Below are positions 1-9,680 of a stretch of 64,000 bases of DNA, in pieces. The stretch spans positions 15,057 to 79,056 of the forward strand of contig JAPYOP010000006.1 in NCBI GenBank assembly GCA_029938115.1. The letters are read 5' to 3'. Position 1 is the stretch's first letter. Each line of letters opens with the position of its first letter. Source of the stretch: Colwellia sp. GTDB lineage: Bacteria > Pseudomonadota > Gammaproteobacteria > Enterobacterales > Alteromonadaceae. A program made the translations under genes and the position numbers. The notes beneath the pieces were generated by a model that was not told where the DNA came from, searched no databases, and worked only from the letters and a program-made list of their open reading frames with translations.

Positions 1-150
1 TTTGCCGTATAAATTGTATTATCGAAAAAAATTGGAGTAAATAACCATGGCTTTACTTGTGGGATGTGGTGGACGTTATAACGTTGCTAACTCTCTTTGC
101 CGTATAAATTGTATTATCGAAAAAAATTGGAGTAAATAACCATGGCTTTA
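1..150 (+). repeat. Tandem duplication of the argH leader and start codon
   Basis: Positions 1-55 and 96-150 are the same 55 bases, offset by 95, and both copies contain the ribosome-binding region and an ATG GCT TTA start. After the first copy the sequence departs from argH but still contains a recognisable 'ggtggacgtt' echo, so the first copy looks like a broken duplicate of the argH 5' end. Only the second copy, with its ATG at 142, opens the full argH frame. The window edge prevents seeing whether the repeat extends further left. Confidence 0.9.
47..139 (+). CDS. 30-codon upstream ORF ending 2 bases before argH
   Basis: The duplicated argH start codon at 47 opens a 30-codon frame beginning MALLVGCGG and ending in a TAA at 137-139, two bases before the argH ATG. 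It has the same upstream sequence (TTGGAGTAAATAACC) as the real gene, so it should be bound by ribosomes just as well. The frame runs straight through the second ribosome-binding site. Translation could therefore feed argH by termination-reinitiation. No protein family is recognised, and it probably arose as a by-product of the duplication rather than as a selected gene. Confidence 0.45.
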   Translation: MALLVGCGGRYNVANSLCRINCIIEKNWSK

Positions 151-2079
151 TGGGGTGGACGTTTTAAAGAAAAAGCGAGTGTACAATTTAAAAAATTCAA
201 TGACTCGCTACCGGTTGATTACCGTATGGCGGTGCAAGATATTGTTGGTTCAATCGCTTGGGCGCAATCTATCCATGAAGTTGGTGTGATAGATGCGGAT
301 GAATTAACCCGCCTAACCGCAGCGCTAAATGAGTTGAAAGTTTCGGTTGAAGAAGACCCTAAACAAATCTTGTTGTCAGATGCCGAAGATATTCACAGTT
401 GGGTAGAAATCAACCTGATTGAAAAAACAGGTGATTTAGGCAAAAAGCTCCATACTGGACGTAGTCGTAACGACCAAGTGGCCACTGACTTAAAGCTTTG
501 GTGTAAAGAAACGGGCGGTGATTTATTGTTTGCCTTAGTTAATTTACAACAAGCGATGATGAACTTAGCTGAGCGTGAAAAAGATACCGTACTGCCTGGC
601 TATACTCATTTACAGCGAGCACAACCAATAACATTTGGCCATTGGTGTTTGGCTTATGTAGAAATGTTTAACCGTGATATTGGTCGTTTAAAAGATGCAC
701 TATATCGCTTGGATGTTTCGCCATTAGGCTCTGGCGCTTTAGCCGGAACAGCTTACCCAATAGACAGAAATGCTTTAGCGCATCGTTTAGGTTTTAGAAC
801 GGCGACCATGAATAGCTTAGATGCAGTATCAGACAGAGATCATGTTATTGAATTACTTGCCAGTGCTAGTATTTCAATGATGCATTTATCACGTTTTGCT
901 GAAGATTTAATTTTCTACAATTCTGGTGAAGCAGGCTTTGTTGAGATGAGTGATTTGGTGAGCTCTGGTTCATCGTTAATGCCACAAAAGAAAAATCCTG
1001 ATGCTTGTGAATTAATTCGCGGTAAATCAGGCCGAGTTTTTGGCGCTTTAACGGGTATGTTAACTACCATGAAAGCACTTGCACTTGCCTATAATAAAGA
1101 TATGCAAGAAGACAAAGAAGGTCTTTTTGATGCGCTTGATACGTGGCAAGAATGTATGGAAATGGCTGTATTAGTTGCTGATGGTTTAAAAGTAAATAGA
1201 AGCCGTACTTTAGCTGCTGCTCAACAAGGGTATTCTAATGCTACTGAGCTTGCTGATTACTTAGTGGGTAAAAATATTCCATTTCGCGAAGCACACCATA
1301 TTGTTGGTGAAGTTGTTTTAGCCGCTATAGAAAAAGGTTGTCCTCTAGAAGATTTAACCATTAGCCAACTACAAGAATTTAGCTCACAAATCGAGCAAGA
1401 TGTTTATCAACATTTATCTATTGAATCTACGTTAGATAAACGTGAAGCACTTGGTGGTACTTCTCGCACGCAAGTAGAGAAAGCCATTGCTAACATTCAA
1501 TCTGGTAATGAAGAGATATTGAATGAGCAAGTCGTGGGAGCACCGGGTAAACAGCAAACTCAAATTGCCTTAAAACAGGTTAAACAGCGTTTGAATGCTC
1601 AACGAGCTGCAGCCATGTCGGTGCGCAGAGCGCGTATGTCAGATGTTGAAAAAATACATCAGCAAGTGAATGTTCAAGCAGATAAAGGTGAAATATTACC
1701 CCGCACTCTTGATAATATCATTCATGATGTTCAAAACTTTGTCGTCGCTGAACTAGACGGTAAAGTCGTTGGTTGTGCCTCACTTTATATTTATCAAACG
1801 GGTCTTGCTGAAATTCGCTCAGTGGTTGTTGAAGAAGGCGCTCAAAATCAAGGTCAAGGTGAAGCGTTAGTACAATACTTACTAGAGTTTGCTCATCAAA
1901 TGGAATTAGAGCAAATTATTGTTCTCACTTATATTCCTAAGTATTTCACTAAATTAGGTTTCAATGCTATTGAAAAAAGCTCATTAGCGGAAAATATTAT
2001 TGAAGACAGCGAGCCAAGTCCACATAAAGATCCTGCTGATGAAGTCGCGATGGAATATATTGTTGGGCAAGGGAAGTGA
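142..2079 (+). CDS. argH: Argininosuccinate lyase fused to N-acetylglutamate synthase domain
   Basis: This 645-residue bifunctional protein acts at both ends of arginine synthesis. Residues 1 to about 465 are argininosuccinate lyase, which splits argininosuccinate into arginine and fumarate; the fumarase/lyase signature [11 protein letters not shown] is visible near residues 275-287. After a linker, residues from about 492 to 640 form a GNAT acetyltransferase domain with an acetyl-CoA loop of the type QNQGQGEA, matching the ArgA portion of the ArgH(A) fusions known in Vibrio, Moritella and Alteromonas relatives. The start at 142 is favoured by the upstream GGAG and by alignment with ArgH N-termini (MALWGGRF). 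Its leader is duplicated. A complete argA follows 115 bp downstream on the same strand, so the acetylation step may be encoded twice. Confidence 0.95.
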   Translation: MALWGGRFKEKASVQFKKFNDSLPVDYRMAVQDIVGSIAWAQSIHEVGVIDADELTRLTAALNELKVSVEEDPKQILLSDAEDIHSWVEINLIEKTGDLGKKLHTGRSRNDQVATDLKLWCKETGGDLLFALVNLQQAMMNLAEREKDTVLPGYTHLQRAQPITFGHWCLAYVEMFNRDIGRLKDALYRLDVSPLGSGALAGTAYPIDRNALAHRLGFRTATMNSLDAVSDRDHVIELLASASISMMHLSRFAEDLIFYNSGEAGFVEMSDLVSSGSSLMPQKKNPDACELIRGKSGRVFGALTGMLTTMKALALAYNKDMQEDKEGLFDALDTWQECMEMAVLVADGLKVNRSRTLAAAQQGYSNATELADYLVGKNIPFREAHHIVGEVVLAAIEKGCPLEDLTISQLQEFSSQIEQDVYQHLSIESTLDKREALGGTSRTQVEKAIANIQSGNEEILNEQVVGAPGKQQTQIALKQVKQRLNAQRAAAMSVRRARMSDVEKIHQQVNVQADKGEILPRTLDNIIHDVQNFVVAELDGKVVGCASLYIYQTGLAEIRSVVVEEGAQNQGQGEALVQYLLEFAHQMELEQIIVLTYIPKYFTKLGFNAIEKSSLAENIIEDSEPSPHKDPADEVAMEYIVGQGK

Positions 2080-2194
2080 GCTTTTGTCGCGTCTTGAGTG
2101 ACACGGATGTAACTTATTAGACAGTGTAGGACGCATATTGTCCTGTCTCGACAATCGTCGCAACAAGCTACCAACTACAAGTCATTTTTAAAGA

Positions 2195-3514
2195 ATGGAA
2201 AATATGAATAATAGCGATCAAAATTACGTTAAATGGTTTAGAAACGCCGCCCCATATATTAATGCACATCGTGGTAAAACGGTGGTGTTGATGTTTGGCG
2301 GAGAAGCGGTTTTACATCCTAATTTTGCCAATATTATTCATGATATATCTTTACTGCGCAGCTTGGGTGTTAAATTAGTGGTTGTGCATGGCGCACGTCC
2401 ACAAATTGAAGAACGCATTGCGCAGCGTAACATTATGGCAAATATTGAAAATAATGTTCGTGTTACCGATGCTGATACACTGGTTGCCGTGAAAGATGCC
2501 ACCGGCTCTTTGCGTTTACACATTGAAGCCTTATTGAGTACCGGTCTAGCGAACTCACCCATGCATGGCTCACAAATTAGAGTGAGCACTGGCAATTTTG
2601 TTATTGCTAAACCGATGGGCGTACGTGACGGTGTTGATTTTAAATACACAGGCATGGTACGTAGAATAGACTCTGATGGCATTAACATGCAGTTAGATTA
2701 TGGCTCTATTGTGTTGCTTTCACCCATTGGTTATTCGCCAACAGGTGAAGTGTTTAATTTAGCTTTAGAAGATGTAGCCGCACAAACGGCGATTGCTTTA
2801 AAAGCGGATAAGCTAATCACCCTTACAGAAGACGAAGGTTTACTTGATGAAACGGATAAGCTTATTAAAAGCTGTAGTGTTCGCCGAGTAAAAACCTTGC
2901 TTGATGAAAAAGACTGTCATGTTCGTCAACTATTACTTCGCGCTATTATTAAAAGTGGTGAAAATGGTGTTGAACGTTGTCATTGTGTAAGTTATCAAAG
3001 CGATACGGCTTTATTACAAGAGTTATTTACCCGTGATGGCTCAGGGACTTTGATTGCTAAAGATCACAAAGAACAATTGTCGACGGCAACTATTGATGAT
3101 GTTGCAGGCATTTTAGAATTACTGGCACCGCTTGAAACGGAAGGCATTTTGGTTAAACGTTCACGTGAGTTACTTGAAGTTGAAATTGACCAATTTATTA
3201 TTCTTAAAAAAGAAGATGTAACCATCGCTTGCGCAGCACTTTATCCTTATCCGGATGCACAAACAGGAGAGGTAGCTTGTGTTGCTATTCACCCTGATTA
3301 TCGAAAAGGCAATCGTGGTGGGCGATTAATTACCGCGCTAGAAAATGAAGCCAAACAGCAACATCTAACCTCAATATTTGTCTTAACTACCGTCAGTAGT
3401 CACTGGTTTTTAGAACAAGGTTTTGTTGAGAAAACCATGGAAAAGTTACCTGAAAGTAAGAAAAAAATGTACAACTTTCAACGTAAATCTAAGGTTTTTG
3501 TTAAAGATATTTAG
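2195..3514 (+). CDS. argA: N-acetylglutamate synthase (amino-acid N-acetyltransferase)
   Basis: ArgA makes N-acetylglutamate from glutamate and acetyl-CoA, the first committed step of arginine synthesis. The 439 residues match the usual length. An N-terminal amino-acid-kinase fold (about residues 15-285, beginning PYINAHRGKT and GGEAV) binds arginine in classical ArgA proteins, and a C-terminal GNAT domain (about 290-435) contains VAIHPDYRKGNRGG. A second ATG at 2204 is preceded more closely by GGAA, so the true start could be three codons later. The gene follows argH with only a 115 bp gap holding a weak hairpin, so co-transcription is plausible. Feedback inhibition by arginine is expected from the family, not seen here. 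Confidence 0.92.
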   Translation: MENMNNSDQNYVKWFRNAAPYINAHRGKTVVLMFGGEAVLHPNFANIIHDISLLRSLGVKLVVVHGARPQIEERIAQRNIMANIENNVRVTDADTLVAVKDATGSLRLHIEALLSTGLANSPMHGSQIRVSTGNFVIAKPMGVRDGVDFKYTGMVRRIDSDGINMQLDYGSIVLLSPIGYSPTGEVFNLALEDVAAQTAIALKADKLITLTEDEGLLDETDKLIKSCSVRRVKTLLDEKDCHVRQLLLRAIIKSGENGVERCHCVSYQSDTALLQELFTRDGSGTLIAKDHKEQLSTATIDDVAGILELLAPLETEGILVKRSRELLEVEIDQFIILKKEDVTIACAALYPYPDAQTGEVACVAIHPDYRKGNRGGRLITALENEAKQQHLTSIFVLTTVSSHWFLEQGFVEKTMEKLPESKKKMYNFQRKSKVFVKDI

Positions 3515-3560
3515 TGCTAAAACTGTATATGATCTTTTGCCTATTACTGTGGAGTAAATA

Positions 3561-4256
3561 CTATACTCTGATGCCATAAATCATGTTGCATTTTGATATA
3601 ATAAGGGTACTACTCAAGGGGTGAAGTTCGATAATTTCAATTTCACCAATTCGATCAACTCTTTTACTTCTTGTTATTTCATAATAAAAATTAAGATAGG
3701 GCCTATCGTTTTCTAATCGAATATAAGGGTATTGTGTGATTGACCATGTTCCAGATATTTCTGTTTTTTCTGGTGTCATGTAAGTGAATTTACCATCGTT
3801 ATGTAAATTCAATTGTGCCCTAGTTTCACAGCTTTCAGCTTGATAAAGAAATGAGATATCTTCAATGTTTTTACCGCTATGAGGTGCGACACCATCGGGT
3901 ACTAAAAATAAGCCGATTGTATTTTTTGTATACCAATGGTTAGACGTCACTAATGCATTGATACTACCAATGTCATAATTAAGGCTGATCAATATATCTT
4001 CTAATGTCTCTAATGCTTTCGCATCCTGAACGAATGGTGAGTATAAAATACTTGTTGAGTATATATCGCTAGGATAACTCAACTCATTAAATTCAACAGC
4101 AAAGCCCTGTTTTTCAAGTGCAATTTTTACATTTCTAGATTCATTTTCAGTTAAGTAGAGTTTGTTAACATGAACTGTTGTGGTGGAGCAAGCCAAAGTT
4201 ATCATTAAGCAAGTCAATACTAGGCTGTATCGAACTAATGGTTTAATTAAAGTCAA
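3561..4256 (-). CDS. Hypothetical lipoprotein
   Basis: The 231-residue product starts with a basic-hydrophobic signal region ending in a lipobox (ITLACS, cysteine near residue 23), so it should be lipidated and held in the cell envelope. The rest is a mixed alpha/beta sequence without a family that I recognise. A segment with NDGKFTYMTPEKTEISGTWSI in mid-to-late protein resembles the beta-rich 'grow-and-write' repeats of small lipoproteins, but this is only an impression. It stands alone on the minus strand, convergent with argA and downstream of the PaiB-like gene after a 132 bp gap. No function is assigned. Confidence 0.7.
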   Translation of the reverse strand: MTLIKPLVRYSLVLTCLMITLACSTTTVHVNKLYLTENESRNVKIALEKQGFAVEFNELSYPSDIYSTSILYSPFVQDAKALETLEDILISLNYDIGSINALVTSNHWYTKNTIGLFLVPDGVAPHSGKNIEDISFLYQAESCETRAQLNLHNDGKFTYMTPEKTEISGTWSITQYPYIRLENDRPYLNFYYEITRSKRVDRIGEIEIIELHPLSSTLIISKCNMIYGIRV

Positions 4257-4388
4257 TTTTAGCCCTTTGGGTAAACGTATTTATTTTTATCTACAAATAC
4301 ATTAAGTGTTTTTGCAATATCGGTCAACCAATCAACCATGTTAGTTTAAAAACATTTAGGTGCTTATCTGTTCTCGATTTACCTTAAA

Positions 4389-4967
4389 TCACAGAAGTTG
4401 AATTTTTGCTAAATCGTTATAGCCAGTTAAACGTAAGTTTTCTTGAAACGCAGTTCTACACTCATTAGAGCGATTTTGAGATAGTTTAAATTTACTATCA
4501 ACGTCTACGATATCCAAAGTAAACACTGTAATTGCTGACAACATTTTTTGCACCATTTTAGTATTCACTTTTTGGTTAAAATTTTCAAAATCCCATTGAG
4601 GATCAAAATGATAACTAATTTTTTTCATCTCAGTTAACTTTTCAATATTATCTTCAATAATATTTAAACTACAAGTTAGTGATACTGTCGCATAATTCCA
4701 TGTTGGTACAATTTGCTCCTTATGCCAACGAGGTGAGATGTAACCATGAGGTCCGGCGAAAATCACCTTAACTAGAGCGTTTTCTTTTACAGCTTTCATT
4801 AAAGGGTTACTTCTAGATAAATGCCCTAACAGTGTACTTGTATCAATTAACTGTAGTGGACAATAAGCTAGCTCAGCAAAGCCTAAGTCGTTTATCGTGG
4901 ATGATAATATTTGTGCAAAAGCGTGATTTTTAATAATATTTTTTTCTGCAGTAGTTAACTTATTCAT
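4389..4967 (-). CDS. PaiB-like FMN-binding protein
   Basis: This 192-residue protein resembles the PaiB family of flavin-reductase-fold, FMN-binding proteins. The segment GPHGYISPRWH followed by VPTWNYATV (about residues 76-100) is the family hallmark. PaiB of Bacillus is described as a negative regulator of sporulation and protease genes, but many family members are uncharacterised and may be haem- or flavin-utilisation enzymes. Its start overlaps the end of the upstream GNAT gene by eight bases, so the two are translationally coupled. The pairing mirrors the paiA (GNAT) and paiB arrangement of Bacillus. A role in acetylating or sensing a small amine is an inference from that context only. 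Confidence 0.8.
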   Translation of the reverse strand: MNKLTTAEKNIIKNHAFAQILSSTINDLGFAELAYCPLQLIDTSTLLGHLSRSNPLMKAVKENALVKVIFAGPHGYISPRWHKEQIVPTWNYATVSLTCSLNIIEDNIEKLTEMKKISYHFDPQWDFENFNQKVNTKMVQKMLSAITVFTLDIVDVDSKFKLSQNRSNECRTAFQENLRLTGYNDLAKIQLL

Positions 4968-5559
4968 AAGTTATTGCCATCTTTTCTTGTAAGCTTTGTT
5001 TTACTATGGGCCATTCATCTTCAATTATTGAAAAAATGGCGGTATTACGAAAACTACCATCTGGCAAAATGCGCTGGTTGCGTAATATGCCTTCATACTT
5101 GGCGCCTAATCGAGCAATAGCATTGCGCGATTTTTCATTTTGTTCGTGAGTTTTAAACTCGACTCTTATTGCGCCGTGATCTTCAAAAGCATGTTTTAAT
5201 AAACAAAATTTAGCATGAGTATTAATATAGCTGCGTTGAAATTGGGGTGTAATGAAAGTAAAGCCGATTTCTAGACTTCTGTCTTCAATATTTATAGAGC
5301 AATAACGCGTACTACCGACAAATTTTCCACTGTCATTATCAAATATGGCAAAGGGTACATGCTCGCCTTTATTCTCCATTTGAACAGAGTAGGTCAACCA
5401 GTCTTGAGTGGCTTTAATTGATGTGCATTTATCTGGTAATGACCAAGTCCAAATATCAGGAAAAGAGCCTGCGCTAAAAAACTCAGCTAAATGCTCCATA
5501 GTTAAAGGGCGCAGTGTTACTTTGTTTGTACTAAGTGTTGTTGCTGTTGGATAAAACAT
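4960..5559 (-). CDS. GNAT family N-acetyltransferase (RimJ/RimL-like)
   Basis: The 199-residue protein shows the layout of RimJ/RimL-type acetyltransferases: an N-terminal substrate region (VTLRPLTMEHLAEF), a central strand block with FVGSTRYCSINIEDRSLEIGFTFI, and a C-terminal NEKSRNAIARLGAKYEG motif typical of this subfamily. The acceptor cannot be read from the sequence; members act on ribosomal proteins, amino acids or small amines. It is the first gene of a two-gene unit with the PaiB-like gene and is transcribed divergently from the MocR-type regulator. A near-perfect inverted repeat lies in the shared intergenic region, so this pair is the likely target of that regulator. Confidence 0.85.
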   Translation of the reverse strand: MFYPTATTLSTNKVTLRPLTMEHLAEFFSAGSFPDIWTWSLPDKCTSIKATQDWLTYSVQMENKGEHVPFAIFDNDSGKFVGSTRYCSINIEDRSLEIGFTFITPQFQRSYINTHAKFCLLKHAFEDHGAIRVEFKTHEQNEKSRNAIARLGAKYEGILRNQRILPDGSFRNTAIFSIIEDEWPIVKQSLQEKMAITYE

Positions 5560-5603
5560 GTGTAAGCCTCGTTGAAATTACTATTATAATTTCGCTTATT
5601 TAT

Positions 5604-5644
5604 GGTATAAATAAAACAACCAGTTTGTATGTTTTATCTATACC
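5604..5644. promoter_or_regulatory. Candidate MocR operator: 14-bp inverted repeat
   Basis: GGTATAAATAAAAC at 5604-5617 and GTTTTATCTATACC at 5631-5644 are inverted copies with 13 of 14 positions matching, separated by 13 bases. The repeat lies in the 96 bp between the divergent GNAT gene and the MocR regulator and ends 11 bases before the regulator's GTG. The position and symmetry fit an operator for a dimeric GntR-type DNA-binding domain. Assignment to the neighbouring regulator is inference. Confidence 0.65.
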
Positions 5645-5655
5645 AGTAGCCATAT

Positions 5656-7110
5656 GTGAAAACCTTGAATCTCGATATTGAACAAACAAAGACAAAATTG
5701 TATTTGAAGATTGCTGATGCGCTTAGAAAGGCGATTGAAAATGGCACAGTCATTTCACAAGAGAAACTACCTTCAGCGCGTGTATTGGCAGAGCAACTAT
5801 CAGTTAATCGTCATACCGTCATGGCAGCGTATAATGAATTAGTGGCTCAAGGTTGGGTTGAAACCAAGCAGAGACAAGGTTACACCGTGGCAAAAGTACT
5901 GCCAGCTTATCGTGCGTCAACCAGCATGAATATCATTTTGAAAGCAGAGGACAATCATGCTTGGCGAATTATTAAATCCAGTCAAGACGCCTTTTCGCGT
6001 CCTGCTCATAACTACCCATTTAATTTTGCTGGCGGTAACCCCGACATAGAGTTGTTTCCATTTAATGAATTTAGAGGTTTTATAAATGACGCGTTAAATC
6101 GTCCATCAATCAAAGAGCTAAATTATGGTGATAATGCAGGTTTTCAACCGTTTATCAAAGAAGTTGCTACCTATTTGCGTCGAGTTAGATCGATAACCAA
6201 TAAAGAAATAATTGTGGTGAATGGCACACAAGAAGCTTTGTATATCATTTCACAAGTATTGTTAAAAGCAGGAGATAAAGTTGCGGTTGAAAACCTAGGT
6301 TATCGCCCCGCATGGACAGCTTTACGCAATGCAGGAGCTGAATTAATTGGCATAAAACAAGCAGAGCAAGGTATTGATGTTGATGATTTTGAGTCTTTAA
6401 TACAGCAGCATAAAATTCGCCTGCTGTATTTAACACCTTTACATCAGTACCCAACGACAACGACACTATCAGTTGAAAAGCGAGTGAAAATTTATCAGTT
6501 GGCGCAGCAATACAATATACCTATTATTGAAGACGACTATGACCATGAGTTTCACTATAATAGCCAGCCTTTACCACCTATGGCAGCAAATGATCCGTCG
6601 GGTTTAGTTATTTATTTGTCGAGTTTTTCTAAAATAATGTTTCCTGGTATTCGTCTTGGCATTATTGCTGTAGATAAATCTCTAGCAACACATCTAGTCA
6701 GCTATCGGACGTTGATGAACCACAAAGCTAATGTATTACTACAAGATGCGGTGGCAAGGTGGATGAAAGATGGAGGATTTGAGCGTCATTTGCGTAAATC
6801 AACACGCAGGTATCAAAGGCGAAGAAAGTGCATGGTGGATTTGCTTAATTCTTTTGTAGATGAAGGTCTCAATTTGGAATTCACCATTCCAAAGGGTGGT
6901 ATGGCACTGTGGGTTAATGTTGGCAGTCAAGCTGAAGCACTTTCCAAGTTAGCAAAAGGCAAAGGTATATTTATACTTGCAGAAAGTGCTTTTCATTTGA
7001 ATCATCAAAATAATGAGAATAAGTTTATTCGCTTAGGTTTTGCCGGGCAAAGCGAAGAAAAAATTAAACAAGGGCTCTTGTTACTAAAGCCCCTTTTTAA
7101 CAATAAATAA
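5656..7110 (+). CDS. MocR/PdxR-type regulator (GntR domain plus aminotransferase-like domain)
   Basis: The 484-residue protein joins an N-terminal winged-helix GntR domain (about residues 10-75, LPSARVLAEQLSVNRHTVMAAYNEL) to a fold-type I aminotransferase domain (about 120-480). The expected pyridoxal-phosphate lysine lies in SSFSKIMFPGIRLG near residue 325, and EDDYDHEF precedes it. MocR proteins sense PLP or an amine-PLP adduct and control genes such as pdxST, gabT or taurine and acetyltransferase genes. The GTG start at 5656 is the first in-frame start; an ATG two bases upstream is out of frame and stops at once. The divergent GNAT/PaiB-like pair and the palindrome between them suggest a local regulon. 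Its ligand is unknown. It ends only five bases from the convergent PBP1A gene. Confidence 0.88.
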   Translation: MKTLNLDIEQTKTKLYLKIADALRKAIENGTVISQEKLPSARVLAEQLSVNRHTVMAAYNELVAQGWVETKQRQGYTVAKVLPAYRASTSMNIILKAEDNHAWRIIKSSQDAFSRPAHNYPFNFAGGNPDIELFPFNEFRGFINDALNRPSIKELNYGDNAGFQPFIKEVATYLRRVRSITNKEIIVVNGTQEALYIISQVLLKAGDKVAVENLGYRPAWTALRNAGAELIGIKQAEQGIDVDDFESLIQQHKIRLLYLTPLHQYPTTTTLSVEKRVKIYQLAQQYNIPIIEDDYDHEFHYNSQPLPPMAANDPSGLVIYLSSFSKIMFPGIRLGIIAVDKSLATHLVSYRTLMNHKANVLLQDAVARWMKDGGFERHLRKSTRRYQRRRKCMVDLLNSFVDEGLNLEFTIPKGGMALWVNVGSQAEALSKLAKGKGIFILAESAFHLNHQNNENKFIRLGFAGQSEEKIKQGLLLLKPLFNNK

Positions 7111-7115
7111 TTAAT

Positions 7116-9680
7116 TTAAAATATCTCTTCTTCTATACTTTTATTTTCATTTTCACCTTCGCTCTGAAATATATCAATACTATTGTCCTGACTGATATAT
7201 TCAGTTGGTGCAGTGCCGACTTGAAAATATTCAAATAAACTACTCTTGTTGGTACTCGTACTTAACTTTCCTGTTGCTTTATCAATACGTACGGAGACAA
7301 TGTCAGCTGGCGGTTCAAAAGGCTCAATAGTAATATCGGCTAAAGCAACTTCCATAAAATCTATCCAAGCAGGTTGGGCTGACTTTGCGCCAGCCTCTGT
7401 ACCTGTAATTTGATTTTTTCCTAGGTTATTGTTGTAAACCGATTTACCCAAGTTACGGCTTGGATTATCGAAACCAATCCATGATGTTGTGACTAAGCGG
7501 CGAGAAAAACCAGAAAACCAGGCATCCTTACCTTCGTTGGTGGTACCTGTTTTTCCTGCAATATCTTTCCGATTCAATTTTTTTGCGCGCCAGCCAGTGC
7601 CTCGCCAAGGGTTTTCAGCGGACCAGTCTACATCCCAAATAGCACTGTTAAGTGCTTGAGTGATCAAAAATGCATTTTGCTCAGATATTACTCTAGGAGC
7701 TGATAGTTGAGTAGTCTCGGTATTTACAGTATTTCCTTCGCTACTCGAAATTAAAAACTCGCTACTGTTAACACATGGATCGCAAGCTAGATTTGGATTA
7801 GCTTGATAAATCACTTCTCCGTCAGCACTTTCAATGCGTTCAATTAAATAGGGTTCAATTAAAAAACCGCCATTAGCGAAGGTGGCAAAGCCGGTGACAA
7901 CTTCTAAAGGTGTTAATGAAGCCGAGCCCAGTGCCAGTGATTCGTTTCGTGGTAATTCATCTGGCGCAAAGCCGAAATTTGATAGATAGTTAATCGCATT
8001 ATCCACACCAATATCTTGTAATAATCTGACCGCAATGACATTTTTTGATTGTGCTAAAGCTAATCTCATTCTAATAGGGCCAGCATAAGTCTCAGGAGAG
8101 TTTTTAGGACGCCAAACAACTCCTGTGCTTTTATCCCATTGATTAATAGGGGCGTCATTGATCAAAGAAGCCAGTGTATAGTTTTTATCTAATGCTGCTG
8201 AATAAATAAAAGGTTTAATATTTGAGCCAACTTGGCGTTTAGCTTGGGTGACTCGATTAAATTGACTTTGTTTGTAGCTAAAGCCACCAACGGCAGCTTT
8301 TATCGCTCCATCATCGGGTGAAATAGAAATAATTGCAGCACTTGCTCTAGGTAGTTGGCTCAATCTATATTCACCAGCAGAGCGTTGGTTAACCAAAACT
8401 ACATCAGCATAATTGAATATGTCGCTGGCGACTTTTGGAGGAGAACCCTGCTTTTGATCACTGATGTAAGGACGAGCCCAAGCCATACCAGCCCAGGGAA
8501 TAATGGCTTTTTCATTATCTTGTAAAGTGATAACAACTGAATTTTCATTTACTTCAGTTACAACCGCGGGCACTAACATTTGATAGTGATTTATCTTGTC
8601 AAGTGCGATGGATATTTCATCATCTTTTAATAGGTTTAATATTTGTGAGTCGTCAACCTCATCATTAGTTTCTACGTCTGTATTTATTATTTCGTTGTCT
8701 GGTTCAGGACGTAAGGAATGAATAGCGCCACGGTAGCCATGTCGCTGATCATAACGGAGTAAATTAGTAGTAACAGCTAAATGAGCCGCTTGCTGTAATT
8801 TACTTGTCACAGTGGTAAATACTTTATAGCCACCGGTGTAGGCTTGTTCTTTGCCGTAACGTGCAATCATTTCTTGGTGTGCCATTTCAGCAATATAAGG
8901 GGCATTTAATTCAATTTTTGCACCATGACGTTTGCCTGTTATAGGCGCTGTTTTGGCGTGCTGATATTCTTGTTCAGTTATATAATCACTAATGAGCATA
9001 CGTTGTAAAACTGTGGTTCGACGGAATTTCGCTCGTTCAGGTCTACTGATAGGGTTGTATGTTGATGGCGCTTTAGGCAGGCCAGCTAATACTGCTATTT
9101 GAGCTAGGCTGAGTTGGCCAAGCTTTTTACCATAATAAACTTGCGCTGCCGCACCAAAGCCAAAAGATCTATGCCCTAAAGGTATTTTGTTAATATATAA
9201 AGTTAATATTTCATTTTTAGTTAATAAGCTTTCAATATGGAAAGATAAAAATATTTCTCTAATTTTTCGAATAGCTGTTTGTTCTCTGGTTAAGAAAAAG
9301 TTACGAGCAACTTGCATCGTGATAGTACTAGCACCGCCTTTATTATTGCCAGTTAGTTGTCCTAAAACCGCCCTTGTCATGCCAATAGGGTCAACGCCAA
9401 AATGGAAATAAAACCGATCATCTTCTGTGGCTAATAGTGCGTCTATTAATTGTTGTGGAATTTCATCAAAGGTTAAAGGTTTCCGCTTTTTCTCTCCAAA
9501 CTGAGAAATTAATAAACCGTTATTACTATAAATCTGCATTGGCGTTTGCCACTGCACATCTTTTAAAGAGTTGATATCTGGTAGTTCTTCACGCAAAGTT
9601 AAATACAATACAAATATACTAAAAATAGCAATAGATAATAAAAGAAAGCTTACTTTGAAAAATTTTTTGGTTGAAAACAC
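7116..9680 (-). CDS. mrcA: Penicillin-binding protein 1A (bifunctional peptidoglycan synthase)
   Basis: This class A penicillin-binding protein polymerises and cross-links peptidoglycan in the periplasm. At 854 residues it matches PBP1A. An N-terminal membrane anchor (about residues 8-27) is followed by the GT51 glycosyltransferase domain with EDDRFYFHFG near residue 85, an OB-like insert around 300-420, and a transpeptidase domain with the active-site tetrad SNIK near residue 485 and KTGTTN near residue 710. The acidic tail (residues from about 835) is low complexity. It is transcribed divergently from pilM, an arrangement conserved in many gammaproteobacteria (mrcA / pilMNOPQ). The two share a 128 bp promoter region. 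Convergent with the MocR gene downstream. Confidence 0.95.
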   Translation of the reverse strand: MFSTKKFFKVSFLLLSIAIFSIFVLYLTLREELPDINSLKDVQWQTPMQIYSNNGLLISQFGEKKRKPLTFDEIPQQLIDALLATEDDRFYFHFGVDPIGMTRAVLGQLTGNNKGGASTITMQVARNFFLTREQTAIRKIREIFLSFHIESLLTKNEILTLYINKIPLGHRSFGFGAAAQVYYGKKLGQLSLAQIAVLAGLPKAPSTYNPISRPERAKFRRTTVLQRMLISDYITEQEYQHAKTAPITGKRHGAKIELNAPYIAEMAHQEMIARYGKEQAYTGGYKVFTTVTSKLQQAAHLAVTTNLLRYDQRHGYRGAIHSLRPEPDNEIINTDVETNDEVDDSQILNLLKDDEISIALDKINHYQMLVPAVVTEVNENSVVITLQDNEKAIIPWAGMAWARPYISDQKQGSPPKVASDIFNYADVVLVNQRSAGEYRLSQLPRASAAIISISPDDGAIKAAVGGFSYKQSQFNRVTQAKRQVGSNIKPFIYSAALDKNYTLASLINDAPINQWDKSTGVVWRPKNSPETYAGPIRMRLALAQSKNVIAVRLLQDIGVDNAINYLSNFGFAPDELPRNESLALGSASLTPLEVVTGFATFANGGFLIEPYLIERIESADGEVIYQANPNLACDPCVNSSEFLISSSEGNTVNTETTQLSAPRVISEQNAFLITQALNSAIWDVDWSAENPWRGTGWRAKKLNRKDIAGKTGTTNEGKDAWFSGFSRRLVTTSWIGFDNPSRNLGKSVYNNNLGKNQITGTEAGAKSAQPAWIDFMEVALADITIEPFEPPADIVSVRIDKATGKLSTSTNKSSLFEYFQVGTAPTEYISQDNSIDIFQSEGENENKSIEEEIF

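Noticed and set aside
1929-2174. Minus-strand frames of 60-81 codons over the end of argH
   Set aside because: They overlap conserved argH-argA coding sequence and have no start signal or family.
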